A DNA stretch of 64,000 nt, taken from assembly GCF_902168175.1 (NCBI RefSeq), contig NZ_CABHOU010000073.1, positions 23,067-87,066 of the forward strand. The letters are read 5' to 3'. Positions 26,945 through 35,739 of the stretch are shown piece by piece. Each line of letters starts with the position of its first letter. Positions within the stretch are counted from its first letter, which is position 1. The notes beneath the pieces were generated by a model, which was not told the DNA's origin, made no database searches, and was given only the letters and a program-made list of their open reading frames with translations. The DNA is from an uncultured Chitinophaga sp. (GTDB lineage: Bacteria > Bacteroidota > Bacteroidia > Chitinophagales > Chitinophagaceae). The position numbers were made by a program, and so were the translations under genes.

Positions 26945-28642
26945 ATGCAGAAACGTTGGACAGTAAAAAAATATGAACCGGGGCCCGAACGGTCGCTTCA
27001 GGCTGCGCTACGCATTCATCACATACTATGCCGCCTGCTCGTGCAACGCGGTATAAAAACTTTTGATGCCGCCAGACACTTCTTCCGCCCTACCCTCAAC
27101 GATCTCGTAGATCCATGGCTGATGAAGGATATGGACATTGCCATTTCCCGCCTGGAAGAAGCTTTCTTCCGCAGGGAAAAAATACTGGTATATGGCGATT
27201 ATGATGTAGACGGCACCACCGCCGTTGCCACCGTATATACTTTCCTCGAATCTATTTACAGTAATATTGAATTTTACCTGCCGCACCGCTACCGCGAAGG
27301 CTACGGTATTTCGCAACAAGGTATCGACTACGCGGTTGAAAATGATATCAGCCTTATTATAGCGCTGGACTGCGGTATTAAATCGGTAGAACTGATAGCC
27401 CAGGCCAAAACCAAAGGCATCGACTTCATTATATGCGATCACCACCTGCCGGATGCAATATTGCCGGAAGCCGTGGCCATCCTTAATCCCAAGCAACGCG
27501 ACTGCCCTTATCCTTATAAAGAACTAAGTGGCTGTGGTATTGGTTTTAAGCTGATAAGCGCACTCGCCCAAAAACGAGGCATGCCCATGGAAAAGGTGTA
27601 TCCTTTCCTCGACCTCGTTGCTACCAGCATAGCCGCCGATATTGTACCCATGACCGGCGAAAACCGCGTACTGGCCTTCTTCGGCATCAAAAAAGTGAAT
27701 GAAGACCCCAGCCCTGCTATCAAATCGCTGGTGCAGTTAAGCGGATTGAAAGAAAAACTGACTACTTCTAACCTTGTATTCGTTATCGCCCCGCGCGTAA
27801 ATGCCGCCGGCCGTATGGACGATGCCCGTAAAGCCGTAAACCTTTTCATAGAAAAGGATTTCGATAAAGCGATGGCAATCGCCGAAATACTGCACTCCGA
27901 CAATTTCGACCGCAAGGAAATTGACATGACGATTACCAAAGAAGCTGTTGAACTCATTCAAAACGACGACACGCAGGCATCCCGGAAATCTACGGTCTTA
28001 TTTCAACCACACTGGCATAAAGGCGTGGTAGGTATTGTGGCTTCGAGACTGATCGATAAATACTATTACCGTCCCACTATCATTCTTACTCAATCAAACG
28101 ATAAAGTGGCGGGCTCCGCACGTTCGGTGTCTGGCTTCAATGTATACGAAGCTATTCACCGCTGCAAAGACCTGCTGGAAAACTACGGCGGCCACTTTTA
28201 TGCGGCCGGTATGACACTGAAGCCGGAAAACGTGAAAGCTTTCCAGGAAAAGTTCGAAGAAGTGGTGTCGTCTACCATCAGTCCTGACCAACTGATCCCT
28301 GAAATTGTAATCGACACGGAAATCAGTTTCGCTGATATCACACCGGCGTTCTTTAACATACTCAAACAATTTGAACCGCTGGGCCCGGAAAACCTGCGCC
28401 CCGTTTTTATTGCAAAATATGTAATCGATACCGGCCACTCCTGTATAGTAAAAGAACACCTGAAGATATCTGTGAAACAACGCTACGGACCGTCTTTCTC
28501 CGGCATCGGTTTTTATATGGCTGATAAGTACCCGATCGTGAGCAGCAAAAAACCTTTCGACATCGTATTTACTATCGAAGAAAATGAATGGAATGGCGCC
28601 ACTACCCTTCAACTGAAGGTGATAGACATTCGCCCCTCCTGA
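26945..28642 (+). CDS. recJ: Single-strand DNA 5'-3' exonuclease RecJ
   Basis: A 565-residue DHH-family exonuclease used in recombination and mismatch repair. Motif I is GDYDVDGTTA with Asp85, 87 and 89, and the DHH motif is ICDHHLP at residues 163-169. The DHHA1 part has GSARSVSGFNVYEAI and the GGH motif YGGHFYAAGM. I start it at the ATG at 26945, giving MQKRWTVKKYEPG, rather than a TTG five codons upstream. It lies 17 nt after the prenyl synthase stop, so the two are probably co-transcribed. Confidence 0.95.
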   Translation: MQKRWTVKKYEPGPERSLQAALRIHHILCRLLVQRGIKTFDAARHFFRPTLNDLVDPWLMKDMDIAISRLEEAFFRREKILVYGDYDVDGTTAVATVYTFLESIYSNIEFYLPHRYREGYGISQQGIDYAVENDISLIIALDCGIKSVELIAQAKTKGIDFIICDHHLPDAILPEAVAILNPKQRDCPYPYKELSGCGIGFKLISALAQKRGMPMEKVYPFLDLVATSIAADIVPMTGENRVLAFFGIKKVNEDPSPAIKSLVQLSGLKEKLTTSNLVFVIAPRVNAAGRMDDARKAVNLFIEKDFDKAMAIAEILHSDNFDRKEIDMTITKEAVELIQNDDTQASRKSTVLFQPHWHKGVVGIVASRLIDKYYYRPTIILTQSNDKVAGSARSVSGFNVYEAIHRCKDLLENYGGHFYAAGMTLKPENVKAFQEKFEEVVSSTISPDQLIPEIVIDTEISFADITPAFFNILKQFEPLGPENLRPVFIAKYVIDTGHSCIVKEHLKISVKQRYGPSFSGIGFYMADKYPIVSSKKPFDIVFTIEENEWNGATTLQLKVIDIRPS

Positions 28643-28655
28643 TTGATATGAAAAC

Positions 28656-28692
28656 AAAAGGGCTGGCTATACGTGGTGTAGCCAGCCCTTTT
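28656..28692. terminator. Bidirectional terminator between recJ and the esterase array
   Basis: Perfect 14-bp stem AAAAGGGCTGGCTA/TAGCCAGCCCTTTT with a 9-nt loop and A/T-runs at both sides. It serves recJ on the plus strand and the first esterase on the minus strand. Confidence 0.92.
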
Positions 28693-28707
28693 TAATTCGA
28701 CTATCTT

Positions 28708-29472
28708 TTATTTAGACTGCTTCAGCAGCCATTCGTAAAACTTCACATCGTAATAGGGAGTAGACCAGGCATCGTGCCCGCCGGTTGGTTTCTCTATGTA
28801 CTCCAGCATTTTTCCGCCACAGGCTTTGATCGCATTTACCAGTTTCCTTGAACCGGTAACCGGCACGGTATCGTCATCGGTATTGTGATATACTTTCATG
28901 GGCTTGTCTTTCAGCGCGCAGGCCCTAGCCGGATTGCCCCAGCCACACATGGGCGCGAGCGCGGCGAATTTATCAGGATCGTTCATGCCCCACATCCAGG
29001 TGCCGTTACCGCCCATGCTCAGGCCAGTAAGGTATACGCGGTTGGTATCTATGCGGTACAGACGTACAATGTCGGGCCACAAAGCGTTGAGGCTCGCCAC
29101 ATCCCAGGTGTTGACGTTTAGTTTACACTGCGGCGCAATCACCACAAATGGAAAATTACTCATATCGCGAAGGCGATGCGGAATCCCCATTTGCTTCACC
29201 AGGTTTATATTATCACCCCGCTCTCCTTTTCCATGCAGGAAAATGAGTACCGGCCAACGTTTACTGGTATTGGTATTATAGGTAGATGGTGTATACAGCA
29301 CATACTGATCGATACTTTTGCCCGGCAACCTTACTTTTTTCACGGAAATACCCGGAGGCTGCTTCGTATAATAATAAGTCGTATCTGGCTCAGTAAAAGC
29401 ATATAGGGGGGAGGTGCCCATGCATATAAGCAGGCAGCAGCATAGCAGTCGGTGTATAGATCTAAATAGCAC
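28708..29472 (-). CDS. Secreted serine esterase/peptidase-like hydrolase, copy 1
   Basis: An alpha/beta hydrolase of the predicted-peptidase/carboxylesterase type (COG4099-like). From the GTG at 29472 it has 254 residues, with a signal peptide of about 25 residues ending SPLYA. The oxyanion region is LIFLHGKGERG, the nucleophile motif GLSMGG (Ser152), the acid probably Asp200 in HNTDDDTVP and the base His233 in GGHDAW. An open frame extends to 29568, but that part encodes the terminator of copy 2, so I reject the longer start. This copy has no lipobox, unlike the other three. The substrate is unknown; esters of plant or microbial polysaccharides are one possibility. Confidence 0.82.
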   Translation of the reverse strand: MLFRSIHRLLCCCLLICMGTSPLYAFTEPDTTYYYTKQPPGISVKKVRLPGKSIDQYVLYTPSTYNTNTSKRWPVLIFLHGKGERGDNINLVKQMGIPHRLRDMSNFPFVVIAPQCKLNVNTWDVASLNALWPDIVRLYRIDTNRVYLTGLSMGGNGTWMWGMNDPDKFAALAPMCGWGNPARACALKDKPMKVYHNTDDDTVPVTGSRKLVNAIKACGGKMLEYIEKPTGGHDAWSTPYYDVKFYEWLLKQSK

Positions 29473-29500
29473 GATGGTTAGTTTCCGGTATAAATGTATC

Positions 29501-29553
29501 AAAAAAAAATCCCCGGACATAACATCATTGATAAACGTTATATACCGGGGAAA
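29501..29553 (-). terminator. Terminator after esterase copy 2
   Basis: Inverted repeat CCCCGG-x-CATAAC / GTTATAT-x-CCGGGG with a central loop. On the minus strand it is followed by A and nine T. It lies just after the copy 2 stop and before the preferred start of copy 1. Confidence 0.8.
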
Positions 29554-29570
29554 TAGTTTCGTTGTCACTT

Positions 29571-30410
29571 CTACTTTTTATACTGCAGCATCCACTCATA
29601 AAAAGCCGGATCGTTGTATACTTTCGTCCAGGCATCGTGGCCGCCGGTAGGATTTTCAGTGTATTTGAATTTGGTAGCATTACATTTCATAATGGCCGTG
29701 TCCATAAAACGCGCATCCGCCACACGCACCTGCTCATCGTTCGCATTGTGAAAAGTCCATATCGGGCGGCTGCTGGTTTTACATACATCGGCCCAGTTGT
29801 CTGGCTTAGGCGCACTAATTGGTGCGATGGCCGCGAAACGGTCCTGGCGCATAATAGCCCAGGTCCAGGAGGCAAAACCGCCCATGCTGTTGCCAGTAAG
29901 GTACATACGCGACTGATCGATATTATAGATTTTAATCACCTCGTCATATAACCTCGCTACGCTCGGCAAATCCCACCAGGTGCCCTTATTACACTGTGGC
30001 GCAATAACAATAAAATTCAGGTCGGTGGTGCCATTTACTCTTTTGGCAAGACCGGTATTTCTCACCAGTTCAATATCATTACCTCGCTCGCCCAGGCCAT
30101 GCAGGTAAATGATCGTGGGCCACAACTTTTCTTTATTGTCGTTATAACCCTGCGGAATGTAAAGAACGTATTGGGAACTGATACCTCCGGTATCCCTGTT
30201 TGTCATTTTCTTCACCAATAAGCCGGAAGTTTGTGGTACAAAGGTTACAGGTTTGGTGCCACCACCACCGCCGCCGGGGTTAGTGATCGTGTCTGTCGGA
30301 TTTTTATCCGGATCAACATTGTTTTTTCCGCAGGATAACATACACATTACGCCCAGGAACATAGTAAGGGCAGCCACTACCAGTGGCATACGGGTCAATT
30401 TGCTGTACAT
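29571..30410 (-). CDS. Lipoprotein serine esterase/peptidase-like hydrolase, copy 2
   Basis: A 279-residue paralogue of the neighbouring hydrolases. The signal sequence ends in the lipobox MLSC (Cys27), followed by a flexible linker with six glycines (residues 46-51). Catalytic features are the GNSMGG nucleophile motif (Ser175), Asp225 in HNANDEQV and His258 in GGHDAW. The variant N in place of L in G-x-S sets this copy slightly apart. It should be anchored in the outer membrane or face the periplasm. A terminator directly follows, so it is probably transcribed alone. Confidence 0.85.
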   Translation of the reverse strand: MYSKLTRMPLVVAALTMFLGVMCMLSCGKNNVDPDKNPTDTITNPGGGGGGTKPVTFVPQTSGLLVKKMTNRDTGGISSQYVLYIPQGYNDNKEKLWPTIIYLHGLGERGNDIELVRNTGLAKRVNGTTDLNFIVIAPQCNKGTWWDLPSVARLYDEVIKIYNIDQSRMYLTGNSMGGFASWTWAIMRQDRFAAIAPISAPKPDNWADVCKTSSRPIWTFHNANDEQVRVADARFMDTAIMKCNATKFKYTENPTGGHDAWTKVYNDPAFYEWMLQYKK

Positions 30411-30745
30411 AGATATTTAGATAATCGGTATAAAAACACGGCCCGCGCTTGTCATAACAAGCCGGTTGCGTAGGTTATAAAGGCGGTTAAAATCAGTATG
30501 AGATGGATAAAGCGGGCGCTGAGTTTCACTGCATTACTCAATAGCCTTTTCGTTTAATTTTTTTCTGCTGCTAAAATACTAACTTGTTTTTCTACCTCAG
30601 GTTAAACGTAATACACAGGTATCTCGAACTTGTATTAATGCAAAAGTGCAAAATGATCGCGTACTAAACAATAGCACGTTTTTCATTTTGCACTTTCGCG
30701 TTTCCCTTCTAATATAATTTTCAGGGACTTATCTGGCAATGATGA
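30411..30745. other. Non-coding gap between esterase copies 3 and 2
   Basis: There is no gene here that I can support. It contains a perfect 14-bp inverted repeat (30643-30656 with 30683-30696) that may end copy 3 transcripts, and about 200 nt of leader for copy 2 in which I find no exact Bacteroidota promoter. Confidence 0.6.
30643..30696. repeat. Perfect 14-bp inverted repeat downstream of esterase copy 3
   Basis: AAAGTGCAAAATGA at 30643-30656 pairs exactly with TCATTTTGCACTTT at 30683-30696; the loop is 26 nt and has some internal pairing. It could be a terminator on the minus strand, though the following T-run (TTTTG) is weak. Confidence 0.7.
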
Positions 30746-31633
30746 TTACTTTTTATACTGCAACAGCCAGGTATACAATTCGGGCGTGTTGTAAGCTTTA
30801 GTCCAGGCATCGTGGCCACCGGTGGCGTTTTCGGTATATTTAACCCGGGTGTTGCCCAGCCCCTTCAATTCGGCCACAATGTTACGGCTATGCTCTACTC
30901 CTACCGTTGGGTCGTTTGCGTTATGAAAGGCCCAAACTGGTGTGTTTTTAAGGTTCTTTATTTTATCGGGGTAATCGGTGGCACCGCAAATAGGAACAAT
31001 GGCTGCAAATTTATCTGGATAAAGCGCTCCCCAGTTCCAGGTACCGTAACCACCCATGCTTAAACCGGTAAGGTACACGCGACTGGGATCTACGTTGTAA
31101 TCGGCCAGCGCCTCGGTAAGCAGTGTATTCAGGCTTGGCATATCCCACCAGCTATCGATATTACATTGTGGTGCGATCATCACGAACTGGAAATCTTTAT
31201 CGTTGGCCAGTTTCTTCGCCAGTCCAACATTTTTTACGGAATTAATATTGCTACCCCGCTCTCCTACTCCATGCAGGAATATAATAAGCGGCCATTTTTT
31301 AGTTTTATCGGTGTTGTAGGTCGACGGTGTATACAGCACATATTGTTTGTTAATCGCCGGTGCTGAACGTACCAGGGTTTTAACGGATATACCTGGTGTT
31401 TGCTGCGCAAAGTCGTCTTTAGCCCCGCCGGTATTGGTCGTATCTTTACCGCCGCCGGTGCTGGTGGTATCCTTGCCTCCGCCTGTGCCGGTGGTATCTA
31501 CATTACCATGCCCATCTGTAATAGGCGTGATACTGTTTTCTTTACCGCATGATGTAATGGAAATCCACGCTGCAAAAAAGAACGTGGCTAGTGTCATAGG
31601 TCTGGTAAACCATTGGTTTTGTGTTGTTATCAT
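30746..31633 (-). CDS. Lipoprotein serine esterase/peptidase-like hydrolase, copy 3
   Basis: A 295-residue paralogue. I chose the ATG at 31633, preceded by an AGGAAAA ribosome-binding-like sequence, over a frame extending to 31723, because it places the signal segment at the N-terminus and the lipobox SITSC at Cys29. Residues 46-72 are three copies of a nine-residue Thr/Gly-rich unit, DTTxTGGGK-like, acting as a spacer from the membrane. The catalytic set is Ser192 in GLSMGGYG, Asp241 in HNANDPTVG and His274 in GGHDAW. It is closest to copy 4 by eye. Confidence 0.85.
   Translation of the reverse strand: MITTQNQWFTRPMTLATFFFAAWISITSCGKENSITPITDGHGNVDTTGTGGGKDTTSTGGGKDTTNTGGAKDDFAQQTPGISVKTLVRSAPAINKQYVLYTPSTYNTDKTKKWPLIIFLHGVGERGSNINSVKNVGLAKKLANDKDFQFVMIAPQCNIDSWWDMPSLNTLLTEALADYNVDPSRVYLTGLSMGGYGTWNWGALYPDKFAAIVPICGATDYPDKIKNLKNTPVWAFHNANDPTVGVEHSRNIVAELKGLGNTRVKYTENATGGHDAWTKAYNTPELYTWLLQYKK
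31418..31498 (-). repeat. Three 27-bp tandem repeats in esterase copy 3
   Basis: Three in-frame 27-bp units encode the DTTGTGGGK, DTTSTGGGK and DTTNTGGAK spacer after the lipid anchor. Such repeats can change copy number by slippage without breaking the frame. Confidence 0.85.
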
Positions 31634-31935
31634 TAGTTTTCCTTGATATGGTGTAAAAATGGCCTTCGGAGGCGTTCCTCTAAAACTCGATTCGTTGGAT
31701 TTTATTTTGATATAGGTTCCCAATCTGTAGAAAAAATTGCGCCAAATTTGGTAGCAGAGGGGCTTACCACGGATGAGACTGACACCTGACCGCGCTATTA
31801 GTGCGTTGTATTTTTAGAGCATTCTTTTAATTATCAGCTATATAGATCGATTTAATTATCACACTTTATAAAAAAACAAAATGGGGGAAATATTCGAAAA
31901 TATTTCCCCCAGGGCTAAAAATCAGTGTTCTCTGT
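31634..31935. other. Non-coding gap between esterase copies 4 and 3
   Basis: There is no gene here that I can support. The left part is the leader of copy 3, and the right end holds the terminator of copy 4. Confidence 0.6.
31876..31911 (-). terminator. Terminator after esterase copy 4
   Basis: Perfect 13-bp stem TGGGGGAAATATT/AATATTTCCCCCA with a 4-nt loop. On the minus strand it is followed by TTTTGTTTTTTT. Confidence 0.9.
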
Positions 31936-32772
31936 TTACTTGCGATAAGATTTAAACCAGCTGTAAAGGTCGTTGTTGGCGTAAGCTTTGGTCCAGGCAT
32001 CGTGACCTCCGGTTGGGTTTTCGGTGTATTTCACGCGGGTATTACCTGCATTACGCAATACACGTACTATCTCCCTGGTGTTTTCTACGCCCACAGTTGG
32101 GTCATTGGCATTATGGAACGTCCATGCGGGCACATTTTTCATGTTAGCCGCTTTGTCCAGGTAGTCGGCACCGCCACAAATAGGTGCTACTGCCGCAAAC
32201 TTCTCCGGATTCAGCATGGCCCAATCCCATGCACCGTAACCGCCCATGCTTAAACCGGTGAGGTAAATGCGCTGAGGATCAACGTTGTACTTTTCAATCA
32301 CTTCTGCATACAATGCGTTCAGACTACGAATGTCCCACCAGGTGTCGGGCTTACACTGTGGCGCAATTACCAGGAACATGAAATCGGTTTGGTTGCCTAT
32401 TTTCTTAGGCAGACCAACGTTTTTAATGACATTGATGTTGGTGCCACGCTCTCCAATTCCATGCAGGAAGATAATTACCGGCCATTTGGAACTGGTGTGT
32501 GTGTTGTAGGTGGAAGTGGTGTACAGCAGGTACTGCGGATTAATACCGCCGGCTTCTGAAGCCCTCGATCCGGTAAGGGTTTTAACCGACCATAATGCGG
32601 GCTGTTTTACGAAACCTGCCTGGTTGGGTGCTACCAGTACCTCATCGTCAGTAGTAATTGGTGCAGTACTATCTTCTTTAGAACACGATGCAAAAAACAT
32701 CGTTAAACTGGCCGCCATGGGCACGAACATTCTTTTTACTGCAATAGCAGTCATGCTTTTAATGGTAAACAT
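31936..32772 (-). CDS. Lipoprotein serine esterase/peptidase-like hydrolase, copy 4
   Basis: A 278-residue paralogue and the first of the array in the direction of transcription. The ATG at 32772 puts a signal segment at the N-terminus with lipobox FASC (Cys30); an open frame continues to 32847, and an ATG six codons further in is also possible. Catalytic residues by motif are Ser175 in GLSMGGYG, Asp224 in HNANDPTVG and His257 in GGHDAW. The family is the COG4099-like predicted-peptidase group of alpha/beta hydrolases. Physiological substrate is not known. Confidence 0.85.
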   Translation of the reverse strand: MFTIKSMTAIAVKRMFVPMAASLTMFFASCSKEDSTAPITTDDEVLVAPNQAGFVKQPALWSVKTLTGSRASEAGGINPQYLLYTTSTYNTHTSSKWPVIIFLHGIGERGTNINVIKNVGLPKKIGNQTDFMFLVIAPQCKPDTWWDIRSLNALYAEVIEKYNVDPQRIYLTGLSMGGYGAWDWAMLNPEKFAAVAPICGGADYLDKAANMKNVPAWTFHNANDPTVGVENTREIVRVLRNAGNTRVKYTENPTGGHDAWTKAYANNDLYSWFKSYRK

Positions 32773-33084
32773 AAAAGAGGTTTTAAGTGATATGGTAAAT
32801 AAATGTCCAGAAAAGGATGCCCTCTCGAAAAGCACCCGGGTTTTCATATCAGCGAACGCGGTTTACTAAGGCTGTATTGTATAAGGGAAAAACTTATGCC
32901 AGAAACCAACTGCTGTGCTGATGCACAACAGGCTCCGCAATCCTTTTACAGACGAGGATTTAGGGGGAAACGTAAAAGCTATCTATTATTAAAACAAATA
33001 TATTATTAGAAAAAAGATAAATTAAAAAAATACGGCATAAAAGAATATTTTCTTCTATGCCGTAATATGCTATTTTAAACGTAA
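32773..33084. other. Non-coding gap between htpG and the esterase array
   Basis: There is no gene here that I can support. It holds the htpG terminator at its right end and the leader of esterase copy 4. A lone -7-like element, TATATTTG, lies on the minus strand at 33002-32995 without a good -33 partner. Confidence 0.5.
33024..33064 (-). terminator. Terminator after htpG
   Basis: Nine-bp perfect stem TACGGCATA/TATGCCGTA; on the minus strand it is followed by a run of seven T. Confidence 0.85.
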
Positions 33085-34908
33085 TTACGCTTTTAATAAT
33101 TCCACACTGCGATGCACAAATGCGGTAAGGTCTGCGCCGGTGAGCAGGTTCTGCGATAACAAAGCAAGGTCGGCGAGGTTACGCACCAGCTTCTGCTGGC
33201 GACCACCATCTGCCTCTTTCAGCACGTCCTGGTAAATGGGATGGTTCGCGTTTACGGTCATCGTAATTTCATCGGGCAACTGGGAATACCAGTTGTTGGC
33301 CTGACCGCTTACTGCCGCCATATCTTTCATACGGCGCATGAACTCGGAACGGGTTACGATTACTGGTTGCGCGTCGGCCTGCAAACCTTTGAGGTCCACT
33401 TTAATATTTGGCTGCGACTGCAACTGGAAGGTGAATATTTCTTTCAGTTGTGTAGTCTGGTCTTCGGTCAACACGCTGTCGGTGTTTTCGTTGCTGTCGA
33501 TCAGGTTGTCCGCAATATCGGCGTCTACACGGGTAAACTGCACATTATCCCACTTCTGCTCAATGGTGTTAATGAAGGCCGCATCCACAATGGTTTCGAG
33601 CTTAATTACCTTATACCCTTTTGATTTGGCTCCCCATATGTAACTGTCCTGCTGCACGGGATTGGTGGTGTACAGGATGACCAGTTTACCTTCTTTATTG
33701 GTTTGTAACGCTTTACTGGCTTCACGCAGTTCGTCAAGAGTATAAAAGGTGCCACCGTCCACGTCTTCCATCAGCAAAAACTTATTTGCTTTCTCATAGA
33801 ACTTATCGTCGGTCATCATACCGTATTTCACGAACAGGCCGGTATGCTCCCATTTCTCTTCAAACGATTTGCGGTCGTTGCGGAATATCTCGTCCAGCTT
33901 GTCGGCTACTTTTTTGGTGATATGTGAGTTGATCTTACGCACGTTCGGATCGCCCTGCAGGTAACTGCGGCTAACGTTCAGCGGAATGTCCGGACTGTCG
34001 ATCACACCGTGTAACAGCATCAGGAACTCGGGTACAATGTCTTTTACCTCGTCGGTTACATATACCTGGTTGCTGTAGAGGTTGATCTTATCCTTCTGCA
34101 TTTCGAACGTCTTTTTGATCGTCGGGAAATACAGGATGCCGGTAAGGTTGAACGGATAGTCTACGTTCAGGTGAATCCAGAACAGCGGTGGTTCGGAGTA
34201 CGGGTACAGCTCTTTGTAAAAGTTCTGGTAATCTTCTGTAGTCAGTTCGCTGGGTTTCTTTGTCCAGGCGGGACTAGGATTATTTACCTGGTTACCTTCA
34301 AATTTTATAGGCACTGGCAGGAAGCGGCAGAACTTTTCGAGGATGCTGCGGATGCGGCCTTCGTCCAGGAACTCCTGGCTTTCTTCATTCACGTACATCA
34401 CGATGTCGGTACCACGGTCTTCTTTTTCGGTTTCTTCCAGTTCAAATTCCGGGCTGCCATCGCATTCCCAACGAACCGCAGGGGCATCTTTCCAGGATTT
34501 GGTGCGGATCTCCACTTTTTCGCTCACCATAAAGGAAGAATAGAAGCCCAGGCCAAAGTGACCGATAATGTTGGCGCTGTTTTCCTGTCCTTTATATTTA
34601 TTCACGAACTCTTCGGCACCCGAAAAGGCTACCTGGTTAATGTATTTATCCACTTCCTCGCCGGTCATACCAATACCATGGTCGGAAATTGTGATGGTTT
34701 TAGCTTCTTTGTCCAGCTTGATCTCAATGTCGATATTACCGACTTCGCCCTTGAATTCGCCAACACTGGCAAGGGTTTTCAGTTTTTGGGTGGCGTCTAC
34801 AGCGTTACTCACCAGCTCACGGATAAAAATCTCGTGATCTGAGTAGAGGAATTTCTTAATGATGGGGAATATATTTTCCGTTTGAACGCGGATGGCTCCT
34901 TTCTGCAT
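33085..34908 (-). CDS. htpG: Chaperone HtpG (bacterial Hsp90)
   Basis: A 607-residue ATP-dependent chaperone of the Hsp90 family. The N-terminal GHKL ATPase domain shows ELVSNAVDATQKL, the ATP-lid motif ISDHGIGMT and FGLGFYSSFMVS. The middle domain has the SRSYLQGDPNVRKI region with the catalytic arginine. The C-terminal dimerisation domain is shortened relative to eukaryotic Hsp90, as in all bacterial forms. Length is usual for Bacteroidota HtpG. It is read away from the ribosomal protein genes, with a 1-kb divergent gap before it. Confidence 0.96.
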   Translation of the reverse strand: MQKGAIRVQTENIFPIIKKFLYSDHEIFIRELVSNAVDATQKLKTLASVGEFKGEVGNIDIEIKLDKEAKTITISDHGIGMTGEEVDKYINQVAFSGAEEFVNKYKGQENSANIIGHFGLGFYSSFMVSEKVEIRTKSWKDAPAVRWECDGSPEFELEETEKEDRGTDIVMYVNEESQEFLDEGRIRSILEKFCRFLPVPIKFEGNQVNNPSPAWTKKPSELTTEDYQNFYKELYPYSEPPLFWIHLNVDYPFNLTGILYFPTIKKTFEMQKDKINLYSNQVYVTDEVKDIVPEFLMLLHGVIDSPDIPLNVSRSYLQGDPNVRKINSHITKKVADKLDEIFRNDRKSFEEKWEHTGLFVKYGMMTDDKFYEKANKFLLMEDVDGGTFYTLDELREASKALQTNKEGKLVILYTTNPVQQDSYIWGAKSKGYKVIKLETIVDAAFINTIEQKWDNVQFTRVDADIADNLIDSNENTDSVLTEDQTTQLKEIFTFQLQSQPNIKVDLKGLQADAQPVIVTRSEFMRRMKDMAAVSGQANNWYSQLPDEITMTVNANHPIYQDVLKEADGGRQQKLVRNLADLALLSQNLLTGADLTAFVHRSVELLKA

Positions 34909-35008
34909 AATGAATTAATTTTTTTGGCTAGACCTTATGATTTTCAAAGTATGTGCCATTGGCGGCAGGCTGACAAGATGACGGGATAAGAAGGATGGGA
35001 CCAGCAAC

Positions 35009-35573
35009 AGTACTACTATTCAGCCGCCGTTGTGTCACTCCCTTCAACTTCAGCTACAACATTGGGCAAAAAAACTGTCGCAATCTGCCCCTGAAAGCCG
35101 GAATTCCCCAACATTTGCATTACGGTTGAAACCCGCTGTGGATACGGATCTATTTAAGATCCTTCGTACATCCTTCGTAATTTGTTGTTGAAACCCTCGT
35201 AAATCAGGCACTTTTTAAGAAGGATGTAAGAAGGATGTTCGAATGATCTACGAACGACGCCGGGAGAACGAGCGAACTGGTAATAACCTACAATACCACC
35301 TTGTGCCCCAGCAAGCGTTCCTCTTCTGGCGACACGGCGAAACCGGCCACCATAGCGCCCCCCTTTACCGAAGGTATATCGATCCTTTATCCATCCTATA
35401 ATAGCCACCACCACCACAAAGGGTTTCAGAAGATTTGGATATAGGATGGATAAAGGATCGATATAGGATGGCCGGACGGTCGATAGGCCAAAGATGATAT
35501 TATTTTCTCCTATCGCCCGGCCAGCGGTTTGCGGTTGAAGAGAGTGACACAACGGCGGCTTAATATTGTTACT
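35009..35573. repeat. Hairpin-rich island with 40-bp terminal inverted repeats
   Basis: Left arm 35009-35048 and right arm 35534-35573 are inverted copies with 35 of 40 positions matching by eye alignment, including a run of 19 identical bases. Between them lie three further inverted repeats: 35159-35179 with 35216-35236 (19 of 21 pairs), 35375-35400 with 35440-35465 (26 of 26) and 35470-35522 (13 pairs with a bulge). The interior has no supported gene. The layout resembles a non-autonomous mobile element (MITE) or a structured RNA locus. I see no target-site duplication. Confidence 0.6.
35375..35465. repeat. Perfect 26-bp inverted repeat
   Basis: The 26 bases at 35375-35400 are the exact reverse complement of 35440-35465, with a 39-nt spacer. 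The arm begins TATATCGATCC and contains the GGATG/CATCC word that recurs across this island. Confidence 0.9.
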
Positions 35574-35739
35574 ATTCCTTGTTAACCAAAATATTACAAT
35601 TCCATTATATAGAAACCTCGTCAAATTGGGTGAACTGTTATAAATTGCGCTCATTATCAGAAAATGATGCCTGCTAACCACGTAAGCATTAAACATTTTG
35701 ATAATACAGAAGCCAATGAGGCACCCGAAAACATGTTAA

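Noticed and set aside
35154..35696. 180-codon open frame on the minus strand between htpG and rpsF
   Set aside because: It runs through four inverted-repeat arms, has no domain or signal sequence I recognise and shows peptide repeats caused by the DNA repeats.
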